A DNA stretch of 64,000 bases, taken from the NCBI RefSeq assembly GCF_014652915.1, contig NZ_BMZS01000003.1:1-64000 (forward strand), in the 5' to 3' direction. The first letter of the stretch is position 1. Every line of letters begins with the position of its first letter. The notes beneath the pieces were generated by a model. That model was given only the letters and a program-made list of their open reading frames with translations. It ran no database searches and was not told the DNA's origin. A program made the position numbers and the translations under genes. Origin of the DNA: Thalassobaculum fulvum (GTDB lineage Bacteria > Pseudomonadota > Alphaproteobacteria > Thalassobaculales > Thalassobaculaceae). Below, piece after piece: positions 43,901-51,476 of the stretch.

Positions 43901-44786
43901 CCGCCGGCTTCTCCCGCCAGCGGCGGTGCACCCAGAACCACTGCTCGGGGCGATCGCGCACCCAGGCCTCGATGTGGTCGTTGGCGGCCTGGACCATGGC
44001 GGCGACGTCGGCCGTCCGGTCGCCGGTGGACGCGACCTCCAGCGGCGGGTCGACGGTGACCCGGAATCGCGGCCCGCCCAGGCGCTCGAACCGGATCGGC
44101 ACCACCGGCAGCCCGAACCGCATGGCGAGCTGGGCGAACGCCGGGGTGGTCATGGCCGGACGGCCGAAGAACCGCGCCTCGATGCCCTCGTTCATCTTCT
44201 GGTCGATCAGGATGCCGAGCGAGCGGCCGGCCTTGATCGCCGCCATCGCCCGCCGGCCGCCCTCGGCGCCCTTCGGGATCAGCCGGCCCTCGGGATCGAC
44301 CCGGCGCCGGGCCATCAGGCGGTCCACCCAGGGGTTGTTCGGAGCCCGGTAGATGTAGTCCGCGGTGAAGCCGGAGCGCAGTGCGATGGCCGGCGCGATC
44401 TCCCAGTTCGCCAGGTGGGCACCGATGAACATCACCGACTTGCCGGCGTCGTGCAGCGCCTGGATGACCTCGGTGCCCGCGACCTCGACCGCGTCCGGGT
44501 TGGCGAGCAGGGTGCGCAGATGCGGGAACTCGCCGATGTTGCGGCCGAGATTGTCCCACATGCCGTCCAGGATGCCGGCGATCTCGCCGGCGGTCTTGTC
44601 GGGGAACGCCCGTTCGAGATTGCTGCGCGCCACCCGGTGGGCGCGCAGCAGCGGACCGACGCGCCGCAGCAGCCAGCCGCCGACGGCCGAGCTGGCGGCC
44701 GGCGGCAGCAGGCCGAACAGCGAATAGAAGCCGAGGACGACGGCGGCTTCGAGCGGCTGGACGACGCGGGCGAGGAGGCGGCTCAT
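43866..44786 (-). CDS. Lipid A late acyltransferase family (LpxL/HtrB-like)
   Basis: 306-residue inner-membrane acyltransferase. An N-terminal membrane anchor (AAVVLGFYSLFGLLPPA) precedes the catalytic HxxxxE motif in GAHLANWEIAPAI near 128. RSNLERAFPDK near 55, IDQKMNEGIEARFFGRPA near 195 and QWFWVHRRWREKP near 285 are hallmarks of the LpxL/LpxM group. It adds a secondary acyl chain to lipid A or a related lipid. It sits opposite the MsbA-like exporter and completes an envelope-biogenesis block. Confidence 0.86.
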   Translation of the reverse strand: MSRLLARVVQPLEAAVVLGFYSLFGLLPPAASSAVGGWLLRRVGPLLRAHRVARSNLERAFPDKTAGEIAGILDGMWDNLGRNIGEFPHLRTLLANPDAVEVAGTEVIQALHDAGKSVMFIGAHLANWEIAPAIALRSGFTADYIYRAPNNPWVDRLMARRRVDPEGRLIPKGAEGGRRAMAAIKAGRSLGILIDQKMNEGIEARFFGRPAMTTPAFAQLAMRFGLPVVPIRFERLGGPRFRVTVDPPLEVASTGDRTADVAAMVQAANDHIEAWVRDRPEQWFWVHRRWREKPAVSAPDAAPVSS

Positions 44787-44835
44787 GCCGTGGGTATTGT
44801 TCCTCGCGCCGCGCCTGTCCAGCCCTTTGGTCGGT

Positions 44836-46077
44836 TCAGGCGGTGGCGGGCGTCAGGCGGGCCAGCGGCTTCTCGTCGATGGCGACGTGGATGCCGGCGG
44901 CCACCAGGCCGAGCGCCACCCCGGCCCACCACACGCCGTCGTAGGAGCCGACGGTGTCGTACAGGTAGCCGCCGAGCCAGACCCCCAGGAAGCTGCCGAG
45001 CTGGTGGCTGAGGAACACCACGCCGAACAGGGTCGCCATGTAGCGGACCCCGAACACCTGCGCGACGATGCCGGTGGTCAGCGGCACGGTCGACAGCCAC
45101 AGCAGCCCCATCGCCCCGGCGAACAGGTAGATCGTCAGGTCGGTCTTCGGTGCCAGCAGCAGGCCGACGATCGCGACCGAGCGCAGGAAGTAGATCCAGG
45201 CGAGCCCGGTCTTCTTGCTGAAGCGCTGGCCGAACATGCCGGAACCGAACGAGCCGGCGATGTTGAAGAACCCGACCAGCGCCAGGGCGGTGGCGCCGAC
45301 CGCCGGGTCGAGGCCGAGGTCGGTGACGTAGGCCGGGAAGTGCACCGTGATGAACGCGACGTGGAAGCCGCACACGAAGAACCCGACCGTCAGCAGGACG
45401 TAGCCGCGGTGGCCGCTGGCCTCCCGCAGGGCCTGCATCAGGCTCTGGTTCTGCATCGTCTCGCCCTTCGGCGCCTGGACGTTCGGCAGCACGAAGGCCA
45501 GCGGAATCACCAGCAGTGCCGACAGCGCCAGATAGCCGAGCGCCGGCTCCCAGCCGAACTGGTGGATGAAGGCCTGGCCGAGCGGCGAGAACACCACCTG
45601 GCCGAACGAGCCCGACGCGGTCCCGAGGCCGAGCGCGAGCGAGCGGCGCTCCGGCCCGACCACCTTGGCCATCGCCGCCATCGCCAGCGAGAACGCGGTG
45701 AACGCCACGCCGAGGCCGGTCAGGACACCGCCGAACAGGTGCAGCTCGAACGCCGTGCCGGCGTGGGCGAAGCCCCAGACGCCGACCGCGTAGACCACGG
45801 CGCCGGCGGCCAGCACCCGGGACGGGCCGTAGCGATCGGCGATCATGCCGGCGATCGGGACGCCGACGCCCCACAGCAGGTTCTGGATCGCCATCGCCAG
45901 GCCGAAAGTGCTGCGGTCCCAGCCGTGCGCGACCGTCATCGGCTCCAGGAACAGCCCGAACACCGAGCGGATACCGAAGCCGACCATGGCGATCAGGCAG
46001 CCCGCCAGGATCACCACCAGGGGCGTGCGCCAGCCGTAGTCGGCGGGAGCGGGATGGGGGGACGCGGTGCTGGACAT
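44836..46077 (-). CDS. MFS transporter
   Basis: 413-residue major facilitator protein with 12 predicted helices. The first half carries the loop GMIADRYGPSRVLAAGAVV near 70 (the A motif of the superfamily) and the second half a counterpart, GMFGQRFSKKTGLAWIYF near 275. The ATG at 46077 has GAGGC before it; frames further upstream run into the operator. It is divergent from a MarR gene across a 92-bp gap holding a 28-bp palindrome, so MarR very likely represses it. Substrate unknown; monocarboxylates or drugs are typical. Confidence 0.87.
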   Translation of the reverse strand: MSSTASPHPAPADYGWRTPLVVILAGCLIAMVGFGIRSVFGLFLEPMTVAHGWDRSTFGLAMAIQNLLWGVGVPIAGMIADRYGPSRVLAAGAVVYAVGVWGFAHAGTAFELHLFGGVLTGLGVAFTAFSLAMAAMAKVVGPERRSLALGLGTASGSFGQVVFSPLGQAFIHQFGWEPALGYLALSALLVIPLAFVLPNVQAPKGETMQNQSLMQALREASGHRGYVLLTVGFFVCGFHVAFITVHFPAYVTDLGLDPAVGATALALVGFFNIAGSFGSGMFGQRFSKKTGLAWIYFLRSVAIVGLLLAPKTDLTIYLFAGAMGLLWLSTVPLTTGIVAQVFGVRYMATLFGVVFLSHQLGSFLGVWLGGYLYDTVGSYDGVWWAGVALGLVAAGIHVAIDEKPLARLTPATA

Positions 46078-46129
46078 GGAAGCCTCGTGACTGGGCCGCT
46101 GGCACATCGCCGACGGATGGGATATCATA

Positions 46130-46157
46130 CGTGCAGTTACACTGGTGTAGCTGCACG
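46130..46157. promoter_or_regulatory. MarR operator, 28-bp near-perfect palindrome
   Basis: CGTGCAGTTACAC (46130-46142), TG, GTGTAGCTGCACG (46145-46157): 13-bp arms with one mismatch. It lies 12 bp before the MarR ATG and 52 bp before the MFS start, with TATCATAC just to its left as a possible -10. The symmetry and position fit a MarR dimer site controlling both genes. Confidence 0.75.
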
Positions 46158-46169
46158 CAAGAGTCAATC

Positions 46170-46643
46170 ATGGCCGAACCGACCGATGGCACCGGATCCG
46201 GTGCCGATACGGCATCAATCGTCGCAGAGATGCGCTGCACCGGCGCCGCGCTCCGACGGGCGACGCGACGGGTCTGCCAGTTCTACGACGACGCGCTGCG
46301 CTCGACCGGCCTCAAGCTGACCCAATACTCCGTCCTGAGCACCCTGTCCCAGGTCGAACAGCCCTCGATTACGGACCTCGCCGACCGGCTGATGATGGAC
46401 CGGACCACGCTGACCCGGAACCTCGGGCCGCTGCAGAAGGCCGGCTGGGTCCGGCTCGGGCGCGGCGGCGACGCCCGGGCCCGGGTCGTCGAACTGACCC
46501 CCGAGGGTCGCCGGATGCTCGAGCGGGCCAGACCGGTCTGGCGGGAGGCGGAGCTGACGGTCCGCGACCGGCTGGGAACCGACGGCGGCGAAGCGCTGCG
46601 CCGCCTGCTGGCCGACGCCTCGGCGGTGTTCGGCGACGCGTAG
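46170..46643 (+). CDS. MarR-family transcriptional regulator
   Basis: 157-residue winged-helix regulator. The DNA-binding core is LTQYSVLSTLSQVEQPSITD near 50, followed by LADRLMMDRTTLTRNLGPLQKAGWV (recognition helix and wing, 70-95) and RGGDARARVVELTPEGRRML. The ATG at 46170 is preferred; an ATG at 46131 would place coding sequence inside the palindrome. It probably represses itself and the divergent MFS gene. Confidence 0.88.
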   Translation: MAEPTDGTGSGADTASIVAEMRCTGAALRRATRRVCQFYDDALRSTGLKLTQYSVLSTLSQVEQPSITDLADRLMMDRTTLTRNLGPLQKAGWVRLGRGGDARARVVELTPEGRRMLERARPVWREAELTVRDRLGTDGGEALRRLLADASAVFGDA

Positions 46644-46650
46644 CGGGGCG

Positions 46651-46711
46651 ACGGTCGGCAGGGCGAGACGGCCGGCAGGGCGAGACGGCCGGCAGGGCGA
46701 GACGGCCGGCA
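46651..46711 (+). repeat. 17-bp tandem repeat, about 3.5 copies
   Basis: Unit ACGGCCGGCAGGGCGAG at 46651 (one base different), 46668 and 46685, plus a partial copy from 46702. It fills the gap between the MarR stop and the ureohydrolase start, where the promoter of the latter should lie. Confidence 0.9.
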
Positions 46712-46769
46712 CCGGGTCTGCTATGTCGAAGCCGACAACCTGCAACGACCCGACGACCGGAGGCGGTCC

Positions 46770-47852
46770 ATGGACCAGGACAAGCTGCGCGCCCTGAGGG
46801 AGAAGTACGGTCAGGCCCCGGAGGGCACGATCTTCGACCCGGAGTTCGCCGAGGTCGGCCGACGGATCTTCAAGGCCGGCCGGCGGCCGTGGCCGTTCGC
46901 CGGGGTATCGACCTTCCTGGACGCCCCACACCGGCCCTTGAAGGACGATGCGCTGGACCTGGACGGCCTGGACTACGCGCTGATCGGCGTGCCGATGGAC
47001 CTCGGGGTCACCAACCGGGCAGGCTCGCGCCTGGGTCCGCGGGCGGTCCGGGCGATCGAGCGGGTCGGGCCGTACGAGCATCAGCTGAAGATCGCGCCGT
47101 TGGCCGACTGCGCGGTCGCCGACGTCGGCGACGTGATGATGCGCAGCCGCTACGACCTGGTGAGCTGCCATGCCGACATCGAAGCCTGCTTCGAGCGCGT
47201 CCGCGCCGCCGGCGTGGTGCCGCTGGCGATCGGCGGCGACCACTCGATCTCGCTGCCGATCCTGAAGGCGCTCGGGCGCGGCCGGCCGCTGGGGCTGGTC
47301 CACATCGATGCCCACTGCGACACCAGCGGGCCGTACGAGGGCGCCAAGTTCCACCATGGCGGGCCGTTCCGGCAGGCGGTGCTGGAGGGGGTGCTCGATC
47401 CCGAGCGCACCATCCAGATCGGCATCCGCGGCGCCGCCGAATACCTCTGGGAGTTCTCCTACGAGTCGGGCATGACCGTGGTGCACGCCGAGGACGTGCT
47501 GAAGCTCGGGCCGGCAGCGGTGGCGGAGAAGGCGCGGGCGGTGGTCGGCGACCAGCCGTTCTACGTGTCGTTCGACGTCGACAGCCTGGACCCGGCGTTC
47601 GCGCCCGGCACCGGCACACCGGAGATCGGCGGCATGACCTCGCTGGAGGCGCTCGAGATCCTGCGCGGCCTGGCCGGGCTGCCGATGGTCGGCGGCGACG
47701 TGGTCGAGGTGGCGCCGCAGTACGACACCAGCTCGAACACCGCCCATGCGGCGGCGCAGGTCCTGTTCACGATCTTCTGCCTGGCGCGGCTCGCCGAGCC
47801 GGCGCGCGAGGCGGCGGGCTGGTTACCGGCGATCAGCCCGGCATCAGTGTGA
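46770..47852 (+). CDS. Ureohydrolase (agmatinase/guanidino-acid hydrolase family)
   Basis: 360-residue binuclear manganese hydrolase that releases urea from a guanidine compound. All metal motifs are intact: AIGGDHSISLP near 155, HIDAHCDTSG near 178 and SFDVDSLDPAFAPGTGTPE near 270. An N-terminal extension of about 65 residues precedes the core, as in guanidinopropionase/guanidinobutyrase types. The ATG follows GACCGGAGG. The exact guanidine substrate cannot be decided. Its 3' end overlaps a convergent small gene by 20 bp. A second, altered family member lies at 58070. Confidence 0.86.
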   Translation: MDQDKLRALREKYGQAPEGTIFDPEFAEVGRRIFKAGRRPWPFAGVSTFLDAPHRPLKDDALDLDGLDYALIGVPMDLGVTNRAGSRLGPRAVRAIERVGPYEHQLKIAPLADCAVADVGDVMMRSRYDLVSCHADIEACFERVRAAGVVPLAIGGDHSISLPILKALGRGRPLGLVHIDAHCDTSGPYEGAKFHHGGPFRQAVLEGVLDPERTIQIGIRGAAEYLWEFSYESGMTVVHAEDVLKLGPAAVAEKARAVVGDQPFYVSFDVDSLDPAFAPGTGTPEIGGMTSLEALEILRGLAGLPMVGGDVVEVAPQYDTSSNTAHAAAQVLFTIFCLARLAEPAREAAGWLPAISPASV

Positions 47853-48123
47853 TCACCAGATCGGCCCACTCGGAATCGAGCGGCTCCTGGCAGTGCGGTT
47901 GCCCGGCGCGGTTGTACCAGTAGGCGGCGTTCGACTCGTCGCCCTCGACGCGGTGCAGGTGGGCGTGCACCCAGGCGGCCTCCTTGCTACCGTCGGACAT
48001 CACGGCCTCGTGCGCGGCCTGCCAGTCGCCGCGGCCCTGGTGCCAGAGGGCGGCGAGGGCGGGCGAGGCGCCTTCCGGCGGTGCCTCTCCGGCAAGGGAG
48101 CGGCGGAATTTGTCCAGGGGCAT
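47833..48123 (-). CDS. Conserved hypothetical 96-residue protein
   Basis: Small soluble protein with no recognised domain name. The central WHQGRGDWQAAHEAV, then AAWVHAHLHRVEGDESNAAYWYNRAG pattern looks like a conserved helical-repeat family seen widely in proteobacteria, rich in Trp and His. AGGAG precedes the ATG at 48123. It is divergent from the carbonic anhydrase gene across 119 bp, so they may share a promoter region. Function unknown. Confidence 0.65.
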   Translation of the reverse strand: MPLDKFRRSLAGEAPPEGASPALAALWHQGRGDWQAAHEAVMSDGSKEAAWVHAHLHRVEGDESNAAYWYNRAGQPHCQEPLDSEWADLVITLMPG

Positions 48124-48242
48124 GGTCGGCGTCTCCTGTGTTGAGACATGGGCTTGGATGCCGCGGCTGAAGACTCTAAACCACGCAACGCCGAAGATGA
48201 ACCGGGCGAGCAGAGAGGCAGGCGAATGAAGGGATCGGCCGA

Positions 48243-48875
48243 ATGATCGAGGATCTGCTCCAGCACAACAAGACCTGGGCCGCGGAGCGGGTCGCCAGCG
48301 ACCCGGACTACTTCAGGCGGCTGTCGGGGCTGCAGGCGCCGCAGTACCTGTGGATCGGCTGCTCCGACAGCCGGGTGCCGGCCAACGTGATCACCGGCCT
48401 GGAGCCCGGCGAGGTGTTCGTGCACCGCAACGTCGCGAACCTGCTGCATCCGAGCGACCTGAACGGGCTGTCGGTGCTGCAGTTCGCGGTCGAGGTCCTG
48501 CGGGTCTCTCACATCATCGTCTGCGGCCACTACGGCTGCGGCGGCGTTGCGGCTGCCGTCGACGGTCAGCGCCATGGCCTGATCGACCACTGGCTGCGCC
48601 CGATCAAGGACCTGCACGAACGGTTCGAGGCCGACCTGGCGACGCTCCCGGATGCGCGGGCGCGGCTGGCGCGGCTGTGCGAGCTGAACGTCGAGCAGAC
48701 GGTCATGCGGGTGGTGCAGACGCCGGTGGTGCAGGACGCGTGGCGCAGCGGTCGACTGCTGTCGGTGCACGGCTGGGTCTACGGGCTCGACGACGGGGTG
48801 ATCCGCGACCTGGGCTGCACGATCGCCAGCAACCACGACGCCCGGCGGTTCCGACGACAGCCGGTCGGCGAGTGA
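48243..48875 (+). CDS. can: Beta-carbonic anhydrase
   Basis: 210-residue zinc enzyme interconverting CO2 and bicarbonate. The zinc ligands are visible: Cys and Asp in GCSDSRVPANVITGLEPGE near 40, and His/Cys in CGHYGCGGV near 98. VFVHRNVANLL and the dimerisation segments are normal, and the length is typical of the E. coli Can type. AAGGGA lies nine bases before the ATG. It converges with the oxygenase gene; only 22 bp separate the stops. Confidence 0.92.
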   Translation: MIEDLLQHNKTWAAERVASDPDYFRRLSGLQAPQYLWIGCSDSRVPANVITGLEPGEVFVHRNVANLLHPSDLNGLSVLQFAVEVLRVSHIIVCGHYGCGGVAAAVDGQRHGLIDHWLRPIKDLHERFEADLATLPDARARLARLCELNVEQTVMRVVQTPVVQDAWRSGRLLSVHGWVYGLDDGVIRDLGCTIASNHDARRFRRQPVGE

Positions 48876-48897
48876 GGCGGGTGGCGGGCGACCGCCG

Positions 48898-50040
48898 TCA
48901 GGCGGGCACCGGCCCGGCGGGGGCGGCCTCGATCGTGGTCGGCGGGGTGTCGCTCAGGAACTTCAGGTTCTCGGCACGTCGGTGCGCGGCTTCGTCGTTG
49001 TACAGGAACGGCAGGGTGACGTAGCGGCGGCCCCGCGTCACCGGCAGCGCCTCGTGAAGCAGGGAGCAGGAGAACACCACGGCGCAGCCGGTCGCCGGCT
49101 TGTAGGTGTGCCTCGCGTACTCCGGAAACCGGAGGCCGCCGCCCTCGTACTCCTCGCTGTTCAGGTTGAGGCTGACGGCGAAGGCACGGTGGCAGGTCGC
49201 CTTGGTCTCGTTGTCCCGGTGGGAGCCGAAGAAGCCTTTGTCGGAGTCCTCGTAGCAAGCGACGATGTAGCGTTCGATCCGCGTGGCGTCGTAGCAGTAT
49301 GCCTTGCGGATCTCGGGGACGACGCGGCGCACCAGGGCCGCACGGAGAACCATCTGCAGGTCGCGGTCGGCGATATGGATGTCCTTCCGGCGCTTCATCT
49401 TGGGATCGAGAAAGCCCTGGGTCCGCCCGTCGATGTCGCGCATGAAGCCGCTCGGAGCGGCGTTGCCGGCTTCGTAGTAGTCGATGAAGCGTCGGCAGAC
49501 GGCGCGGGGCAGGACGTCCGGAATGATCAGCACCGGGGCCTGCTCCGAGACGAGACGTTCGGATTCGTGCTGCGGCAGCGTGTCCGCGGCGCCCCACAGC
49601 CGCGTTGCGAACTCCTCGACCGGCAATGCCGGGATCGTCGCGTGCAGGCGAAGGTTCCGCTCGATCAGGAGCGCGCCGATGCGCAGGACCGAGGTTCCCG
49701 GGGCGGCGCCCGAGGGCGTTGCGTCCATTTCGTACAGCCGGGCGATCGCGCGGTCGTGGTCCCAGAACAGGGTGAAATTGCTTGAGAGTTGCTGCAGCAC
49801 CGGGTCTTCGAGCCCGTAGTTGTCCATGGTCACGACGAAGACCATGATGCGGTTCTGCCTGAGCCGCTCGGCCTGAGCGATCAGGACCTCCGCCAGGGCG
49901 CGTCCCGGCCCGCTGCGGACCGTGCCGACGAACGCCAGCAGCAACCGGTGGCCGGACAGAGAGTGGAAGGCGAAGCGGGGATTGATGTTGCTGTTGGCGT
50001 AAAAGGTCGGCAGGAAGTCGCCCGGTGCGAAGTGCTGCAT
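48898..50040 (-). CDS. Redoxin-like domain fused to a 2OG-Fe(II) oxygenase
   Basis: 380-residue two-domain protein. Residues 1-165 resemble a peroxiredoxin/thioredoxin-like fold (LPTFYANSNINPRFAFHSLS, then RIMVFVVTMDNY and LFWDHDRAIARLYEM) but contain no cysteine at all; the first Cys is residue 182. Residues 165-350 form a prolyl-4-hydroxylase-type oxygenase with the iron ligands HRD (274-276) and His 329, and the 2-oxoglutarate Arg 338 (LLHEALPVTRGRRYVTLPF). The start at 50040 lies 7 bp after the anti-sigma stop, making it the third gene of a sigma/anti-sigma operon. Target is unknown; protein or small-molecule hydroxylation is possible. Confidence 0.8.
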   Translation of the reverse strand: MQHFAPGDFLPTFYANSNINPRFAFHSLSGHRLLLAFVGTVRSGPGRALAEVLIAQAERLRQNRIMVFVVTMDNYGLEDPVLQQLSSNFTLFWDHDRAIARLYEMDATPSGAAPGTSVLRIGALLIERNLRLHATIPALPVEEFATRLWGAADTLPQHESERLVSEQAPVLIIPDVLPRAVCRRFIDYYEAGNAAPSGFMRDIDGRTQGFLDPKMKRRKDIHIADRDLQMVLRAALVRRVVPEIRKAYCYDATRIERYIVACYEDSDKGFFGSHRDNETKATCHRAFAVSLNLNSEEYEGGGLRFPEYARHTYKPATGCAVVFSCSLLHEALPVTRGRRYVTLPFLYNDEAAHRRAENLKFLSDTPPTTIEAAPAGPVPA

Positions 50041-50047
50041 GGTGGTC

Positions 50048-50857
50048 TCAGTTGTTGAGTGTCGCGGCTGCCCGCGAGGCCAGGAGGCGGACATTCGGCT
50101 CGGGTAGCGAGCCGACCAGCGCGTACGCCACGTCGCGGTGCCTGCCGAACGACACGGCCAGTCCGTCGTGCGTGGTCACCCGAGGCGCGGCACCGTCGTC
50201 GAGCGAGTCGATGGTGGGGGTGTCCAGCGACAGAATGAGCGACAGCCGCCGCGCCTCGGGGTCGGTGTAGTAGAAGACCGCCGCCGGGCCGGTATCCGTG
50301 GCCGCGACGTCGACGCGATCGAGCGAGAAGCCCTCGGACGACAGGTCCGGCGGGGTCAGCTTGTGGGCGAACAGCCTCGTCAGGCTCTCGATCACCGATG
50401 CCGATGCCTCCCGCGAGAAGGTCGGCGCAACCGAAGCGACACGGTGCACCTCGGCAGCTTCGTCGATGAACGACGACAGGGCGTCGTCCTGCTGGGGGGC
50501 CGCCCACGACGCCGCCCCCCAGCCGAGCGCCGCAGCCGCTGCGAGCCCCGCGACCTGCCGCCAGACGGTCAGCGGCGCCGGCAGCAGCTGCGACGACGCC
50601 GGGCGCCGATCGCTCGCCCGCAACGCGTTCGCCAGATCGGCACCGTACCGCGCGAGACGGGGGGGAATTTCGCGCGGCTGGAACTGCTCGCTATCCCCCA
50701 GTTCGCCGAGGGCATGGTGATCCGCCAGCAGCTGGTCGAGACGACGGCGGAGCCGTGCATCGAGTTCGGCCGCCGCCCGAACCTCCTCCATGCGGTGCGA
50801 CGGAAGCTCGCCGTCGACGTAGGCGCTCAGTTCCCAGTCCTCAACCTGTCTGGACAT
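50048..50857 (-). CDS. Transmembrane anti-sigma factor
   Basis: 269-residue protein. The N-terminal sigma-binding region (ELSAYVDGELPSHRMEEVRA) has the usual acidic helix, without the HxxxCxxC zinc motif. One membrane helix follows near 106-124 (VAGLAAAAALGWGAASWA), then a periplasmic domain of about 140 residues with the repeated aromatic/beta pattern AAVFYYTDPEARRLSLILS. The ATG at 50857 overlaps the sigma gene by 17 bp and has GGAGGG five bases upstream. It would hold the ECF factor inactive until a periplasmic or envelope signal is sensed. Confidence 0.8.
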   Translation of the reverse strand: MSRQVEDWELSAYVDGELPSHRMEEVRAAAELDARLRRRLDQLLADHHALGELGDSEQFQPREIPPRLARYGADLANALRASDRRPASSQLLPAPLTVWRQVAGLAAAAALGWGAASWAAPQQDDALSSFIDEAAEVHRVASVAPTFSREASASVIESLTRLFAHKLTPPDLSSEGFSLDRVDVAATDTGPAAVFYYTDPEARRLSLILSLDTPTIDSLDDGAAPRVTTHDGLAVSFGRHRDVAYALVGSLPEPNVRLLASRAAATLNN

Positions 50858-51371
50858 CGTGCCCTCCAACGATCCGAAGAGACGCGGTTCCTGCGCCGTC
50901 CCCGCGGGTGAGCCGTCGCAACGCCTCGCGGCCGCGGGCCAACCGCGACCGGACCGTGCCGACCGGCAATTGCATCAGGTCGGCGATCTCGTCGGTGGTC
51001 ATGCCTTCGACCGAGACGAGGACGATCACGCTGCGCTGCTCTACCGGAAGACGATCGAGCGCTGCCAGCACCCGGCGGAGCTCGAGACGGACTTCCTGCT
51101 CCGGCTGCGGTTCGAACCCGTCGCCGTTGTCGCAGATGTCCAGCGGCCGACTGCGCCGTTCCGCGGTTCGGGTCCCTGAAACGAAAGTGTTGTGCAGGAT
51201 GCTGAACAGCCAGTTCCGCAGATCCCCTTCGGGACGGAACTGGTCTGCTCTGGCGATCGCCTTGACCAGCGTGTCCTGGACCAGGTCGTCGGCATCGGCG
51301 GCGTTGCGGCACAGAAAGCGAGCGTAGCGCCGCAGCCGCTGCAGGTGCGCTGTCACGTCCAGGCGAGTCAT
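50841..51371 (-). CDS. ECF-family RNA polymerase sigma factor
   Basis: 176-residue sigma-70 family factor. Region 2 shows LRRYARFLCRNAADADDLVQDTLVKA at 14-40 and RNWLFSILHNTFVSGTR near 55; region 4 shows LPVEQRSVIVLVSVEGMTTDEIADLMQLPVGTVRSRLARGR as the helix-turn-helix near 110-150. It lacks region 3. The ATG at 51371 follows a G-rich stretch; a TTG two codons earlier is possible. It heads an operon with its anti-sigma factor and a redoxin/oxygenase fusion, which is the most likely regulon member. Confidence 0.87.
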   Translation of the reverse strand: MTRLDVTAHLQRLRRYARFLCRNAADADDLVQDTLVKAIARADQFRPEGDLRNWLFSILHNTFVSGTRTAERRSRPLDICDNGDGFEPQPEQEVRLELRRVLAALDRLPVEQRSVIVLVSVEGMTTDEIADLMQLPVGTVRSRLARGREALRRLTRGDGAGTASLRIVGGHDVQTG

Positions 51372-51441
51372 ACCCAAGGGCCCCCGGAAAGGAACTTCGG
51401 GATGTATACGCGCGGGCGTGGTCCGCTTATCCGCGGGATCC

Positions 51442-51464
51442 GACGATGATGTCGGATTCTTCCC
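51442..51464 (-). promoter_or_regulatory. Possible autoregulated ECF promoter
   Basis: On the minus strand GGGAAG (complement of 51459-51464) and CGTC (complement of 51442-51445) resemble the GGAA...CGTC elements of ECF promoters, but the spacing of 14 bases is 2-3 shorter than usual. A 7-bp dyad ATCCGAC-N6-GTCGGAT (51438-51457) overlaps it. The assignment is tentative. Confidence 0.3.
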
Positions 51465-51476
51465 GGAGCCTGCAGA

